The notes under the pieces: model-generated
Seen by the model: only the letters and a program-made list of their open reading frames with translations
The model's database searches: none
What the model was told of the DNA's origin: nothing
Translations under genes and position numbers: made by a program
Shown: in pieces, positions 32,884 through 42,062 of the stretch
Position numbering within the stretch: position 1 is the stretch's first letter
Layout of the letters: every line of letters starts with the position of its first letter
Assembly: GCF_008274695.1 (NCBI RefSeq)
Contig: NZ_VTOU01000001.1
Span: forward strand, 186,001-250,000
Reading direction: 5' to 3'
DNA from: Sphingomonas montanisoli
GTDB taxonomy: Bacteria > Pseudomonadota > Alphaproteobacteria > Sphingomonadales > Sphingomonadaceae
DNA length: 64,000 nucleotides

Positions 32884-35388
32884 ATGTGGCGCAACTATCT
32901 GACCGTCGGCATCCGGGCGCTCGCGAAGAACCGCGCCTATGCCTTCATCAACATCCTGGGTCTGGCGATCGGCATGGCGGCCTGCCTGATGATCCTGCTC
33001 TTCGTCCGGTACGAGCTGACCTATGACGCGACGCTGCCGGGCGTGGAGAAAGCCTATCAGTTCCAGTCGCATTACAAGAGCTCGCAGACCGGCGCCGAGA
33101 TGAACCTGCAGATGTCGTCATACATCGCAGGGCAGCGGTTCCAGAAGGACTTCCCGCAGGTCGACAAGCTCGTTTACGCGCTGGGCGGCAGCCCGGTCGT
33201 GATGAAGGATGGCGAAGCGACCCCAACCGAGGATGTCCTGCTGGTCGACGGCAATTTTTTCGACGTGCTGCGCTTCCCCTTCCTGCGCGGCAACCCCGCG
33301 ACTGCTTTGAGCAACGCCGGATCAATCGTGCTGACCGAGAGCGAGGCCCGTAAATATTTCGGTTCGATCGACGTTCTGGGCAAGACCCTGACGCTCACCG
33401 CGCGCGCCGGCCGCACGATCGACTATCGCATCACCGGTGTTACCGCCGACACGCCCAAGAACAGCGCGATCAAATATACGATGATCGGCCGCGTCGACAT
33501 GGCGAGCTATTGGGCGGACATTCCCGAATTTCTCGACAGCTGGGGCTGGCAATCGGGCTGGGTATTCCTGACGCTGCGGCCGGGAGCCGATCCCAAGGTG
33601 ATGGAAGCGCAGCTCCCTGCGTGGGAGAAGCGCAACATCCCCAACGAGACGCTGGGCGGGCTGACCACCAACCAGGGCGACGATCAGGACTGGCATATCG
33701 TCAATATCCGCGACGTCCACCTAGGCAAGGCGCAGGCCGGTTCGATGACGAACGGCAATGATCGCGGCACGGTCATCACCTTCGGCGTGATCGCGCTGCT
33801 GATCCTGGGCATGGCGTGCGTCAACTTCACCAACCTCGCGACCGCCCGCGCCGGTCAACGCGCCCGCGAAGTCGCGCTGCGCAAGGTTCTGGGCGCGAGC
33901 CGACAACAGCTGATCGCGCAATTCCTCGCGGAATCGATTCTGATGTCGGGCATCGCGATGCTCGTCGCGCTCGCGATCGTGGAAATTTCGCTCCCCTGGT
34001 TCTCGTCCTTTCTGAAGGCGAACATCCAGCTTCAGTATTGGGGGCTGGACGGCGTGATCCTGCCGATGATCTTGCTGGTTCTGGTCGTCGGTCTGGCCGG
34101 TGGGCTCTATCCGGCGTTCATCCTGTCTGGTTTCCAACCTGCGCGCGTCCTGAAGGCCAATAAGTCGAGCGCGGACGCCCAAGGATCGGGTCGGCTGCGT
34201 TCGATCCTGGTGGTCGGCCAGTTCGCCGTGTCGATCGGGCTGATCATCTGCACCGCGATCATATACGGCCAGACGATCTACGCGCAGACGAGCGATCCGG
34301 GTTTCCGCCGCGACGGCATCCTGCAGATCCCCAATGTGGGCCGCATTCGCGACCACGGGGCGCGGCGCGCGCTGGTCGACGAGATCAAGCGCATCGACGG
34401 CGTCGTCGCGGCAGCGACCACCAGCATCGGCGTCAACACCCGCAACAGCAGCAACCGCGGGTTCCAGATCGACGGACGCAACGATCCGATCGAACTGGGC
34501 ACCTATGCGATCGATCCGGACTTCTTTGCGGCCATGGGCATGCAGCGCGTCGCAGGGCGCAATCTCGATCGCAACCGCCCGATGGACGACGCCACCCTGC
34601 CCTTTCCGTCGCAACCCGCCGCCGATGCGGCCCTCAACCAGCGCGGTCTGAACGTCGTGATGAACGAACTGGCGGTGAAACGGCTCGGCTTTTCCGATCC
34701 GCAGGCGGCAATCGGCAAGACCGTCCGGACATCGATGGTCGATCTGAAATACGGGCCGACGCCGGTCACGATCGTCGGCGTCTTCAACGATACGCGTTTC
34801 CGGTCGGTCCGCACGCCGATGGAACCGATGATGTTCTACCGCGATCAGGGCGGCGACGATTATGTGGTCGTGCGCTATTCGGGCGACCCCCAGGCGGTCA
34901 ACAACCGGATCGAGCAGCTGTGGAAACGCAGGGCCGCGACGGTGCCCTATCAAGCACGGTTCAGCGAGGAGATCGTCGGCAAGCTCTACGAAGCCGAAAC
35001 GGCGCGCGCGCAGATCTTCGCATCCTTCGCGATCCTCGCGGTGATCGTCGGCTGCCTGGGCCTGTTCGGCCTCGCCAGCTTCACCGCCGAACGCCGCACC
35101 AAGGAAATCGGCATTCGCAAGGTGCTGGGCGCGCGGACGCGGGACATCGTCCAGTTGCTGGTGTGGCAGTTCAGCCGCCCGGTGTTGATCGCCAATCTGA
35201 TCGCCTGGCCGATCGCGTGGTGGGTGATGCGCGACTGGCTCAACACGTTCGACAGCCGGATCACGTTGACCCCGGTGCCGTTCGTGATCGCGGGCGCGAT
35301 CGCACTCGTGATCGCTATCGGTACCATATCGGCCCACGCCGTCCGCGTGGCGCGCGCCAACCCGATCCACGCGCTGCGATACGAGTAA
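32884..35388 (+). CDS. ABC transporter permease, double FtsX domain
   Basis: An 834-residue inner-membrane protein. An N-terminal transmembrane helix (AFINILGLAIGMAACLMILL) is followed by a periplasmic MacB-type core domain, three helices with the motif AREVALRKVLGASRQQLIAQ, a second periplasmic domain, and a second set of three helices with RRTKEIGIRKVLGARTRDIV. So one chain carries two FtsX units. With the ATPase and adaptor it forms a mechanotransmission-type exporter; the cargo is unknown. An intrinsic terminator follows directly. Confidence 0.92.
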   Translation: MWRNYLTVGIRALAKNRAYAFINILGLAIGMAACLMILLFVRYELTYDATLPGVEKAYQFQSHYKSSQTGAEMNLQMSSYIAGQRFQKDFPQVDKLVYALGGSPVVMKDGEATPTEDVLLVDGNFFDVLRFPFLRGNPATALSNAGSIVLTESEARKYFGSIDVLGKTLTLTARAGRTIDYRITGVTADTPKNSAIKYTMIGRVDMASYWADIPEFLDSWGWQSGWVFLTLRPGADPKVMEAQLPAWEKRNIPNETLGGLTTNQGDDQDWHIVNIRDVHLGKAQAGSMTNGNDRGTVITFGVIALLILGMACVNFTNLATARAGQRAREVALRKVLGASRQQLIAQFLAESILMSGIAMLVALAIVEISLPWFSSFLKANIQLQYWGLDGVILPMILLVLVVGLAGGLYPAFILSGFQPARVLKANKSSADAQGSGRLRSILVVGQFAVSIGLIICTAIIYGQTIYAQTSDPGFRRDGILQIPNVGRIRDHGARRALVDEIKRIDGVVAAATTSIGVNTRNSSNRGFQIDGRNDPIELGTYAIDPDFFAAMGMQRVAGRNLDRNRPMDDATLPFPSQPAADAALNQRGLNVVMNELAVKRLGFSDPQAAIGKTVRTSMVDLKYGPTPVTIVGVFNDTRFRSVRTPMEPMMFYRDQGGDDYVVVRYSGDPQAVNNRIEQLWKRRAATVPYQARFSEEIVGKLYEAETARAQIFASFAILAVIVGCLGLFGLASFTAERRTKEIGIRKVLGARTRDIVQLLVWQFSRPVLIANLIAWPIAWWVMRDWLNTFDSRITLTPVPFVIAGAIALVIAIGTISAHAVRVARANPIHALRYE

Positions 35389-35393
35389 GGAAC

Positions 35394-35424
35394 GGGCGTC
35401 GCCAGCGATGGCGGCGCCCTTTTT
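35394..35424 (+). terminator. Intrinsic terminator of the efflux operon
   Basis: GGGCGTCGCCA, loop GCGA, TGGCGGCGCCC (11-base stem with one G-T pair), then TTTTT. It begins six bases after the permease stop. Confidence 0.88.
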
Positions 35425-35427
35425 ACG

Positions 35428-35841
35428 TCAGGGAAGCCGCGTCCAGGTCTGGCTCTTGCACCCTACCCGGCCGATCAGGCAGCCGGTGCCGACCAACGTG
35501 TTATCATCGACGACGCTGATCGTGCCCGAAAAGGTCTTGCCGATATCGGGCACATGGACCTTCCCGCGCCACTCACCCTTCTTGTCGACCGAGAAGTCGC
35601 GGAACAGCCGCAGTCCGATGAGTTGGCCAGTGCCGCCCCTGCGCGCGTCGGCCTGAGCCTTGTCATTGGCCCAGACGACCGTGCCGCACATATGCTTGCC
35701 ACATCTTTCCGCGCGGACATGGACGCTGTTCTGCGGGTTACGCCAGGTCCCGAAAGAGCCATCCGGCGCGGCCGCGCCGGCTGGCCCGCCGACCAGTAAC
35801 GATGCTGCGGCGACCGCGCAGACCAATCTCCATCCCGTCAT
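35428..35841 (-). CDS. DUF2147 family exported protein
   Basis: A 137-residue protein with a signal peptide (cleavage near GGPAGAAA). The mature part has FGTWRNPQNSVHVRAERCG, MCGTVVWAND, GLRLFRDF and the end VGCKSQTWTRLP; several cysteines suit the periplasm. The family is a small lipocalin-like beta barrel of unknown role. It overlaps the upstream GFA gene by four bases (ATGA). Confidence 0.82.
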   Translation of the reverse strand: MTGWRLVCAVAAASLLVGGPAGAAAPDGSFGTWRNPQNSVHVRAERCGKHMCGTVVWANDKAQADARRGGTGQLIGLRLFRDFSVDKKGEWRGKVHVPDIGKTFSGTISVVDDNTLVGTGCLIGRVGCKSQTWTRLP

Positions 35842-36245
35842 GCCGGAAGGCCATCGATCTTCGGAATGTCACCCATCGCCTCATCCCAGCCCGCGCGACT
35901 GGCGAAGCAGATGTGCGCGATCGGGGAAATGTCCACATCGTCATCAAGGCTTCCCGCAGGCACTACCAGCAGCGCACCGTCCATCTGGATGTTGGGAAGG
36001 CCGGATCCGCAGACCGAGCAGAAGCTCCGCGCATGCCGCGTGGCGGGGATCTTATAGTGGGCGATCTTCTCCTGTCCCGATCGCCACGTCAGCGTCGCCG
36101 TCGACGAAAACAGGTTCGATGCGTGCGCCGAGCCCGTATCCTTTCGGCAGCGGCTGCAGTGGCAAAGGAAGAAGCTGTCGAACGATCCCTCGATCTCAAA
36201 CCGGACAGCACCGCATTGGCAGGAACCGGAGGTCATCTGAGGCAT
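35838..36245 (-). CDS. GFA-family zinc protein (CENP-V/Gfa type)
   Basis: About 135 residues. Zinc-binding cysteines appear as SCQCGAVRF, FLCHCSRCRKDTG and FCSVCGSGLP, the three Cys groups of the glutathione-dependent formaldehyde-activating fold. Most members are not formaldehyde enzymes and the role is uncertain. ATG 36245 is preferred because AGGAG lies eight bases upstream; ATG 36251 is possible. Before the island arrived, this gene would have lain about 80 bases downstream of guaA on the same strand. Confidence 0.85.
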   Translation of the reverse strand: MPQMTSGSCQCGAVRFEIEGSFDSFFLCHCSRCRKDTGSAHASNLFSSTATLTWRSGQEKIAHYKIPATRHARSFCSVCGSGLPNIQMDGALLVVPAGSLDDDVDISPIAHICFASRAGWDEAMGDIPKIDGLPA

Positions 36246-36324
36246 AGACATCTCTCCTCGGCCTTGCAGCGTCGCCGACGATACCACCAGCGAACCGGCT
36301 GGCGCTACTCGCGCACGCCCCCGA

Positions 36325-36345
36325 TCATTCCCACTCGATTGCCTC
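36325..36345 (-). pseudogene. Remnant of the original guaA 3' end (island right-hand att site)
   Basis: Read on the minus strand the bases encode ...EAIEWE-stop, matching the last residues of GuaA (intact copy here ends GTIEWE). The shared core ATTCCCAYTCGATYG occurs at 36327-36341 and at 57165-57179, 13 of 15 identical, in the same orientation. This marks the far boundary of an element that entered the guaA 3' end and supplied its own replacement end. Confidence 0.75.
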
Positions 36346-37213
36346 AGTCGGCGGTAAGAAGTTGAAAAACAAGAAAAATATCTCCATCCTCCAGCCCGAT
36401 CCCGACCGGCGATCCGACAAAAAGCTACGCTTTTGATTTCAAACGATTTTCCCCGCGAAAATTTTTTTGCGAGGCTTCGTCATCTATCGCTGTCGATCGC
36501 CCCATTCCAACGCTCGGGATCGCAGTTGCCTTCGCAGCGGCGCTCCAAAAAAACACCGTCACCACCCTAACGAACACTTGAGGGAAACGCGAGCGTCAGC
36601 CTTGCGGGGAGTACGTCAATAGTAGGCAGGCGGCCGAAAGTCGTGATCGTCGTCCTTGGCAAACAGCCGGCGCTCCTTGAGCCGACGCTCGAGACCAACG
36701 TTGCCGATGAACTGCTGCGCCGCCTCGGATTCAAAGCCGGCGCCAGGCCCCCGCCACGCCTGTTCGTACTTGCCTGATACGGCGCGCAGTTCAGCGGCCG
36801 CGGCAACCACGACATGCGCTCCGCGTGGACGAGCTGGCCGCATTTTAAAAGGCATGGCGCCATGCCGGCCGCAAATCCGCGCAGGATCTAGCGCGCTTCA
36901 TTCGACGCGACGCCACCGAGGTGAAACGGCAGAGCAAAGGTGTCGCAGCCACGTTCACCATTGGGGATCTTGGAGTCCTCCTCAACCCGACCCGTGTTCC
37001 GCCTCGACAGTGAACGGCATCAAGCGGCGGCAGAGCAAGGGGTAGCGGGGATACGCCCTCAAGATGGGTCTTATGAGCGCTTCGGGGCAACTTCGGTGTG
37101 ATACCCGGTTTGATCACGACAAATCCGATTAGATCGGTTCAAATCCGATTTACCTTTCAGCCTGTTGATGGGATAGTGAGGCGTGTGTCGTCGGATCGGA
37201 GGAAGCCTGGTTC
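36346..37213. other. Island end without a confident gene
   Basis: The first 200 bases are A+T-rich for this genome. AAACACCGTCACC at 36551-36563 resembles the integrase-proximal TACCGTCA motifs. Short open frames on both strands (for example a 79-codon one at 36616-36855 on the minus strand) have no ribosome site or recognised domain and may be decayed genes. CAAATCCGATT is repeated at 37120-37130 and 37140-37150, with CCGAT-TAG-ATCGG between them, just ahead of the operon, so promoter or operator DNA is likely at 37080-37213. Confidence 0.4.
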
Positions 37214-37408
37214 ATGTCTGATCGGTGGATGTCCGTTGAGGAGATTGCCGGCTATTTGGGCGTGAGCAAAGACACGATCTACGGCTGGATCGCAAAGAGA
37301 GACCTGCCTGCCCACAAAGTAGGCAGGCTTTGGAAGTTCAAGGCCGATGAAGTCGATCTTTGGGTGAGAGCTGGCAAGGCTGCAGATGAAGAGTTGAAAT
37401 CGCTTTAA
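37214..37408 (+). CDS. Small helix-turn-helix protein (excisionase/MerR-like)
   Basis: A 64-residue protein: WMSVEEIAGYLGVSKDTIYGWI, then LPAHKVGRLWKFKADEVDLWV, the complete excisionase-family (DNA-binding domain of the MerR superfamily) fold. GGAGGAAG precedes the start. It lies 43 bases ahead of the methyltransferase and may regulate the defence operon, or act as directionality factor for the island; the first seems more likely from its position far from the integrase. Confidence 0.8.
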   Translation: MSDRWMSVEEIAGYLGVSKDTIYGWIAKRDLPAHKVGRLWKFKADEVDLWVRAGKAADEELKSL

Positions 37409-37451
37409 GTCATCCGATTGCGTGGGGAGGACGGGCGACGAAAGGTTAGAG

Positions 37452-38546
37452 ATGAGCGAGGTTGCCTGTATCGATTTGTTCTGCGGCGCAGGGGGGCTGA
37501 CTCATGGCCTCATTCAGGCGGGTGTTCCGGTCGTTGCAGGAATCGACGTCGATGCAGCGTGCCGTCATCCCTTCGAGGTGAACAACGGTGCTCGTTTCCT
37601 CAGCAAGGACATCAAAAACGTAAAGCCGGCCGATCTCAACAAACTGTATGGCGACGCGAAGGTCCGCATTCTTGCAGGATGCGCACCCTGTCAGCCGTTT
37701 TCCACATACTCGCAGCGCTACGACACACTCACCAGCCCGCGCTGGCCGCTGCTGTATCAGTTTGCACGTCTGGTCAAATCTGTTCGGCCAGACATCGTAA
37801 CCATGGAGAACGTGCCGCTGGTCGAAAAGCATGCCGTTTTCGATGACTTCGTCACGACCCTTGAGCGCTTGGGTTACAAGGTCTGGAAGCAAGTCGTGGA
37901 TTGCACCCACTACGGGCTACCGCAAACGCGCCGACGTATGGTGATCCTCGCGAGTTTGGTAGGAAAGATCGAGCTCGTCCCACCGACTCACGAAAAGCCG
38001 TTGACAGTCAGAGATGTCATTGAAGATCTGCCCGCCATCAATGCGGGCACCGTACATTCTGAAGATTCGTTTCATATTTCTTCCAAGCTCTCGGACCTAA
38101 ACCTGAAGCGTATTCGTGCTTCTCGTCAGGGAGGCACTTGGCGAGACTGGCCGGATGAGTTGGTGGCCGAGTGTCATCGACGCGCAACTGGGCGCACTTA
38201 TCCGGGAGTATATGGCAGGATGAGCTGGGATGCTCCCTCCCCCACCATCACGACGCAGTTTTATGGCTTTGGAAACGGTCGCTTCGGCCATCCTGATCAG
38301 GATCGAGCCATCTCGCTACGCGAGGGGGCCATACTTCAAGGGTTTCCAACGAAGTATGCCTTTGTCGCGGAGCATGGCCCGACGCATTTCAAAGCTTTGG
38401 GGCGCATGATCGGCAATGCCGTTCCCGTGGCATTGGGCAAAGCAATCGGCGAGAGCATCATCAATCACCTCGGCATCAGCGCCGCCACCAATCTTGCGAA
38501 CAGTGGAGGCGCTCCAGATGCCACGTATAAGTCCCTCGTCGCATGA
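37452..38546 (+). CDS. DNA (cytosine-5-)-methyltransferase
   Basis: A 364-residue C5-methyltransferase. Motif I DLFCGAGGLTHG, motif IV GCAPCQPFS with catalytic Cys80, motif VI MENVP, motif VIII QTRRRMVIL, and motifs IX-X FKALGRMIGNAVPVALGKAI are all present. The target recognition region lies around residues 215-275. It is followed, with a 29-base overlap, by a Vsr endonuclease, the partner that repairs T:G mismatches made by 5mC deamination. In class 2 DISARM a 5mC methylase (DrmMII) marks host DNA; whether this one plays that part in a class 1 locus is open. The sequence recognised is not deducible. Confidence 0.92.
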   Translation: MSEVACIDLFCGAGGLTHGLIQAGVPVVAGIDVDAACRHPFEVNNGARFLSKDIKNVKPADLNKLYGDAKVRILAGCAPCQPFSTYSQRYDTLTSPRWPLLYQFARLVKSVRPDIVTMENVPLVEKHAVFDDFVTTLERLGYKVWKQVVDCTHYGLPQTRRRMVILASLVGKIELVPPTHEKPLTVRDVIEDLPAINAGTVHSEDSFHISSKLSDLNLKRIRASRQGGTWRDWPDELVAECHRRATGRTYPGVYGRMSWDAPSPTITTQFYGFGNGRFGHPDQDRAISLREGAILQGFPTKYAFVAEHGPTHFKALGRMIGNAVPVALGKAIGESIINHLGISAATNLANSGGAPDATYKSLVA

Positions 38547-38943
38547 GGCGAGCCGTCGAATGGCTCGCGTGCGGCAAAAGGGCACGGACGTAGAGCTCGC
38601 CCTGCGTCGTGCACTCCATGCAAAGGGACTCCGCTATCGCCTGCACGTTCCCTTGCTCTCGAAGCCTCGGCGTGTCCCCGACATCGTATTCCCGCGAAGA
38701 AAGGTCGCGGTCTTTGTCGACGGCTGCTTCTGGCACGGTTGCCCCCAGCATGCATCGTGGCCGAAAAGCAACGCACAATTCTGGCGTGACAAGATCGAAA
38801 GCAACATGGCACGCGACGCCGATACCGATCGCCGGCTTCACGAACTGGGCTGGCGCGTCGTGCGGGTGTGGGCTCACGAAGCTGCCGATGAGGCTGCCAA
38901 GCGCATTGAAACCATCGTTCGCAATGAGGGCGACCTCCAATGA
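38518..38943 (+). CDS. vsr: Very short patch repair endonuclease
   Basis: A 141-residue Vsr protein: RRMARVRQKGTDVELALRRAL at the N-terminus, VPDIVFPRRKVAVFVDGCFW and HGCPQHASWPKSN in the catalytic core (Asp and His ligands, zinc Cys/His), and WRVVRVWAHE near the end. It nicks 5' of T in T:G mismatches within a methylase site. GGAGG lies nine bases upstream of the ATG. It overlaps both neighbours (29 bases with the methylase, four with drmD), so it is co-translated with the operon. Confidence 0.92.
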   Translation: MPRISPSSHEASRRMARVRQKGTDVELALRRALHAKGLRYRLHVPLLSKPRRVPDIVFPRRKVAVFVDGCFWHGCPQHASWPKSNAQFWRDKIESNMARDADTDRRLHELGWRVVRVWAHEAADEAAKRIETIVRNEGDLQ

Positions 38944-41900
38944 CTCTCCAGGAAATTCATCCTGACGCGGCTCAGATCGCTCACTTCACGATACCTGAAC
39001 CCGGGCAGCTCGTCGAAGTTCGCCGGCGCCAGTGGATCGCGGCTGAAATCGACGGTGGATCCGTGGCGCCTGGCTTGCCGAAGCGCCATCTGGTCAGATT
39101 GACGTCGATCGACGACGACGCGCTCGGCGAGGAAATCGAAGTGCTTTGGGAGCTCGAGCCGGGCGCCCACGTCATTGAGCGGGCCGGCCTGCCGCGGCTC
39201 ACTGGGCTAGATGACGCGGTCTCACTACAGGCCTTTCTCGATGCCGTCCGTTGGGGTGCCGCGACCAACGCGGATAGAGGTTATCTGCAGGCTCCCTTCC
39301 GGAGCGGCGTCAGCATCGAAGATTTTCAGCTCGACCCATTGGTACGAGCCATCGACATGGCCCGGACGAGCTTGCTGATCGCAGACGACGTCGGCCTCGG
39401 AAAAACCATCGAAGCGGGCTTGGTCATACAGGAGATGCTCCTGCGCCACCGTGCTCGGACTGCACTGGTTCTGTGCCCCGCATCGCTTCAGGAGAAGTGG
39501 CGTGCCGAGATGCAGGAGAAATTTGGCCTAGATTTTCGGATAGTCGATACCGACTTCGTCAAGCGCCTGCGGCGCGAACGAGGTCTGCACGCGAATCCTT
39601 GGACATCATATCCTCTCCTCATCACGTCGATGGACTGGGCAAAGCAAGGTGAAGGGATGCGGCTGTTCCGTGATACCCTGCCATCAAACGTGACCCATCC
39701 ACGGAAGTTTGATCTGCTGGTGATCGACGAGGCCCATAATGTCGCGCCCACCGTCGGGCAGTATGCAGTCGAAAGTCTTCGGACCAAGCTGGTGCGGCTG
39801 TTGGCGCCACACTTCCAACATAAGCTGTTTCTGACTGCGACACCTCACGACGGCTACACAGAATCGTTCACCGCATTGCTCGAATTGCTGGACGATCAGC
39901 GCTTTGCGAGAAACGTGCTTCCCGACGAGGCTCAGCGCTCTCGAGTCATGGTCAGGCGGCTTAAAAGTGATTTGGTCGATGCCAACGGCAATCGGCTTTA
40001 TCCTGTGCGCCGACTCGAGGCTCTTCCGATCAAATATGACGACGAAGAGCGCCAGGTCCGTCGCTTGCTCGACGAATATGTGTCGAGCCGGGAAAATGGC
40101 GAAGGCGCGGCACGTGCGGTCGATCGCTTCGTTCATCAGCTACTGCGTAAGCGGCTCGCATCCTCCCCTGCGGCTTTCGCAACGACACTCGAAAAGCATA
40201 TCGCAACGATGGAGGGGCGCTCTCTTTCCGACCATGGGCGGCGCAAGCTGGATGACAGGATCCTGCGCCGGGCCATCTCGAAGGCCGAGGAGGACTATGC
40301 CGACGACAGCCTGCGGGACGCAGCTGAGTTCGACGCTCTCGCCGAGGCAAGCAAGCACGTCCGTCCGCCTAGCGAGATGGAGCGGAACATGCTTGAGCAA
40401 CTCCGCGCCTGGGCCCGACAATCCGCTCACAGGCCGGACTCCAAAGCTCGCGCGATATTGGATTGGCTGAGCGACCATCTTCACGAAGATGGCCAATGGT
40501 CTCACGAGCGCGTGATCCTATTCACCGAGTATCGGGCGACGCAGCAATGGCTTCAGGAAGTGCTGGTGGCCCAGGGCTTCGGCGGCGACCGGCTGGAGCT
40601 GATTTATGGCGGGATGGATCGCGACGAGCGAGAGGCCGTCAAGGCGGCATTCCAGGCGAACCCCGCTGAAGCGCCGGTTCGAATCCTACTAGCCACCGAT
40701 GCCGCGTCAGAAGGTATCGATCTTCAGAACCATTGCCATTTGATGATCCATCTCGAAATCCCATACAATCCCAACGTAATGGAGCAGCGGAACGGCCGGA
40801 TCGATCGCCACGGTCAGCGGTCCAGCGAAGTCGTCATCTGGCATCCCGTCGACGACCAAGGCGATCATGGCCAGGACATCCTCAGGGCTTTGCGCAAACT
40901 CGACGCGATGCGCGCCGACATGGGTAGCGTGAACCCCGTCATCGCCCCACAACTCCCAGATTTAATCGAAGGGCGTCGGAGCGATTTAGACACTCGGCTG
41001 GCCGAAGCGCGTATGGAAAAGTCCCGACGCTTCGTCCGAGCCGAACGTGACGTCCGCGATCGCGTAGCGAAGCTCCACGATCGACTCACGGAAACGAGGC
41101 GCGAACAGAATTTATCTCCGGACCGTATTGAAAGCGCAGTGAGGGTTGCCTTGCGCCTTTCCGATAAAGCCGACTTGATTGAAGTTCCTCTACCCGGGTC
41201 ATCACAGGGGACCGTCTTTGCGATGCCTGCATTGTCCGGCTCGTGGATGCGCTGCTTGGAAGGACTGGAGCACCCGTACACCAAGAAAATTCGCCCCATC
41301 ACCTTCGACCACGACATCGCGAAGGGACGCGACGACGTCGTGCTGGTCCACCTGAACCATCCACTCGTCCAAATGAGCTTACGCCTGCTCCGCGCGGAGA
41401 TTTGGGCGCGTGATGACATCAAAAAAATTCACCGCATCGCTGTCCGGTCTATGCCCGACAACGAGCTCGAAGGCCCTGCCGTCATCGCCGTTTCTAGGCT
41501 GGCCGTTACGGGCGGAAGCCATCACCGTTTGCACGAAGAGCTCACAGAGGCAGGCGGCTATTTGCGCGATTCCACATTCCGTAGAGAGGAGCGGGTCACC
41601 GAGGTCCGACGCTGGCTACAGGATTCGACCCCCGCGGTCCTATCTGATGCGACGTTTTCGGCTTTGCGCGCACGTTTCGACAGACACCAGGACGCCATCC
41701 TCGCTTCGATTGATGCGCGCTCAAAGGAGCGCCTACGCTTTCTGTCCAACTCAATTGATGCCAGGAAAGTAAGGGAGAGCGACGACATCCGGCAGGTGCT
41801 CGACGATCTCGACAAGGCCTTACGGAGCGAACTCCTCGCCGACCGCGAGCCGCAGCAGCTCTCCCTCTTCTCCGAGGACGAGCGCATTCAACTCCGGCGT

Positions 41901-42062
41901 GATCACTCCGCTCTCGAGGCGCGACTCGCCCGTATTCCGATGGAACGAGAGCAAGAGGTGCGGGGCATCGACATCAGATATTCCAACGTCCGGGATCACA
42001 CTTTCCCCGTCGCGGTCATCCTGCTCGTGCCCCAGTCTTTGACGATGGGGCACTCTCGATGA
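38940..42062 (+). CDS. drmD: DISARM SNF2-like helicase DrmD
   Basis: A 1040-residue SF2/SNF2 helicase. Walker A LLIADDVGLGKTIEAG near residues 145-157, motif II LLVIDEAHN near 258-266, motif III LTATPHDG near 297-304, and C-terminal motifs LLATDAASEGIDLQ (about 583) and EQRNGRIDRHGQ (about 615-626). The N-terminal ~120 residues are a small beta-rich domain. DrmD is the signature of class 1 DISARM, a multi-gene anti-phage system that restricts incoming DNA. The order with drmMI next and drmA-drmB-drmC further on supports this over the RapA-type housekeeping helicase. Confidence 0.9.
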   Translation: MTLQEIHPDAAQIAHFTIPEPGQLVEVRRRQWIAAEIDGGSVAPGLPKRHLVRLTSIDDDALGEEIEVLWELEPGAHVIERAGLPRLTGLDDAVSLQAFLDAVRWGAATNADRGYLQAPFRSGVSIEDFQLDPLVRAIDMARTSLLIADDVGLGKTIEAGLVIQEMLLRHRARTALVLCPASLQEKWRAEMQEKFGLDFRIVDTDFVKRLRRERGLHANPWTSYPLLITSMDWAKQGEGMRLFRDTLPSNVTHPRKFDLLVIDEAHNVAPTVGQYAVESLRTKLVRLLAPHFQHKLFLTATPHDGYTESFTALLELLDDQRFARNVLPDEAQRSRVMVRRLKSDLVDANGNRLYPVRRLEALPIKYDDEERQVRRLLDEYVSSRENGEGAARAVDRFVHQLLRKRLASSPAAFATTLEKHIATMEGRSLSDHGRRKLDDRILRRAISKAEEDYADDSLRDAAEFDALAEASKHVRPPSEMERNMLEQLRAWARQSAHRPDSKARAILDWLSDHLHEDGQWSHERVILFTEYRATQQWLQEVLVAQGFGGDRLELIYGGMDRDEREAVKAAFQANPAEAPVRILLATDAASEGIDLQNHCHLMIHLEIPYNPNVMEQRNGRIDRHGQRSSEVVIWHPVDDQGDHGQDILRALRKLDAMRADMGSVNPVIAPQLPDLIEGRRSDLDTRLAEARMEKSRRFVRAERDVRDRVAKLHDRLTETRREQNLSPDRIESAVRVALRLSDKADLIEVPLPGSSQGTVFAMPALSGSWMRCLEGLEHPYTKKIRPITFDHDIAKGRDDVVLVHLNHPLVQMSLRLLRAEIWARDDIKKIHRIAVRSMPDNELEGPAVIAVSRLAVTGGSHHRLHEELTEAGGYLRDSTFRREERVTEVRRWLQDSTPAVLSDATFSALRARFDRHQDAILASIDARSKERLRFLSNSIDARKVRESDDIRQVLDDLDKALRSELLADREPQQLSLFSEDERIQLRRDHSALEARLARIPMEREQEVRGIDIRYSNVRDHTFPVAVILLVPQSLTMGHSR

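Noticed and set aside
33721-35370. 549-codon minus-strand frame opposite the ABC permease
   Set aside because: Antisense to a permease with two recognisable FtsX units; the product is highly charged with no domain.
36616-36855. 79-codon minus-strand frame inside the island end
   Set aside because: No ribosome site and no recognised family; kept only as possible decayed DNA.
37214-37408. Interpretation of the small HTH protein as the island excisionase
   Set aside because: It is at the far end from int and att core next to guaA, directly ahead of the defence operon; the AlpA-like protein beside int is the better candidate.
38940-42062. Assignment as housekeeping RapA or a type I restriction subunit
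   Set aside because: The neighbours drmMI, drmA, drmB and drmC point to DISARM; no HsdS or HsdM partner is present.
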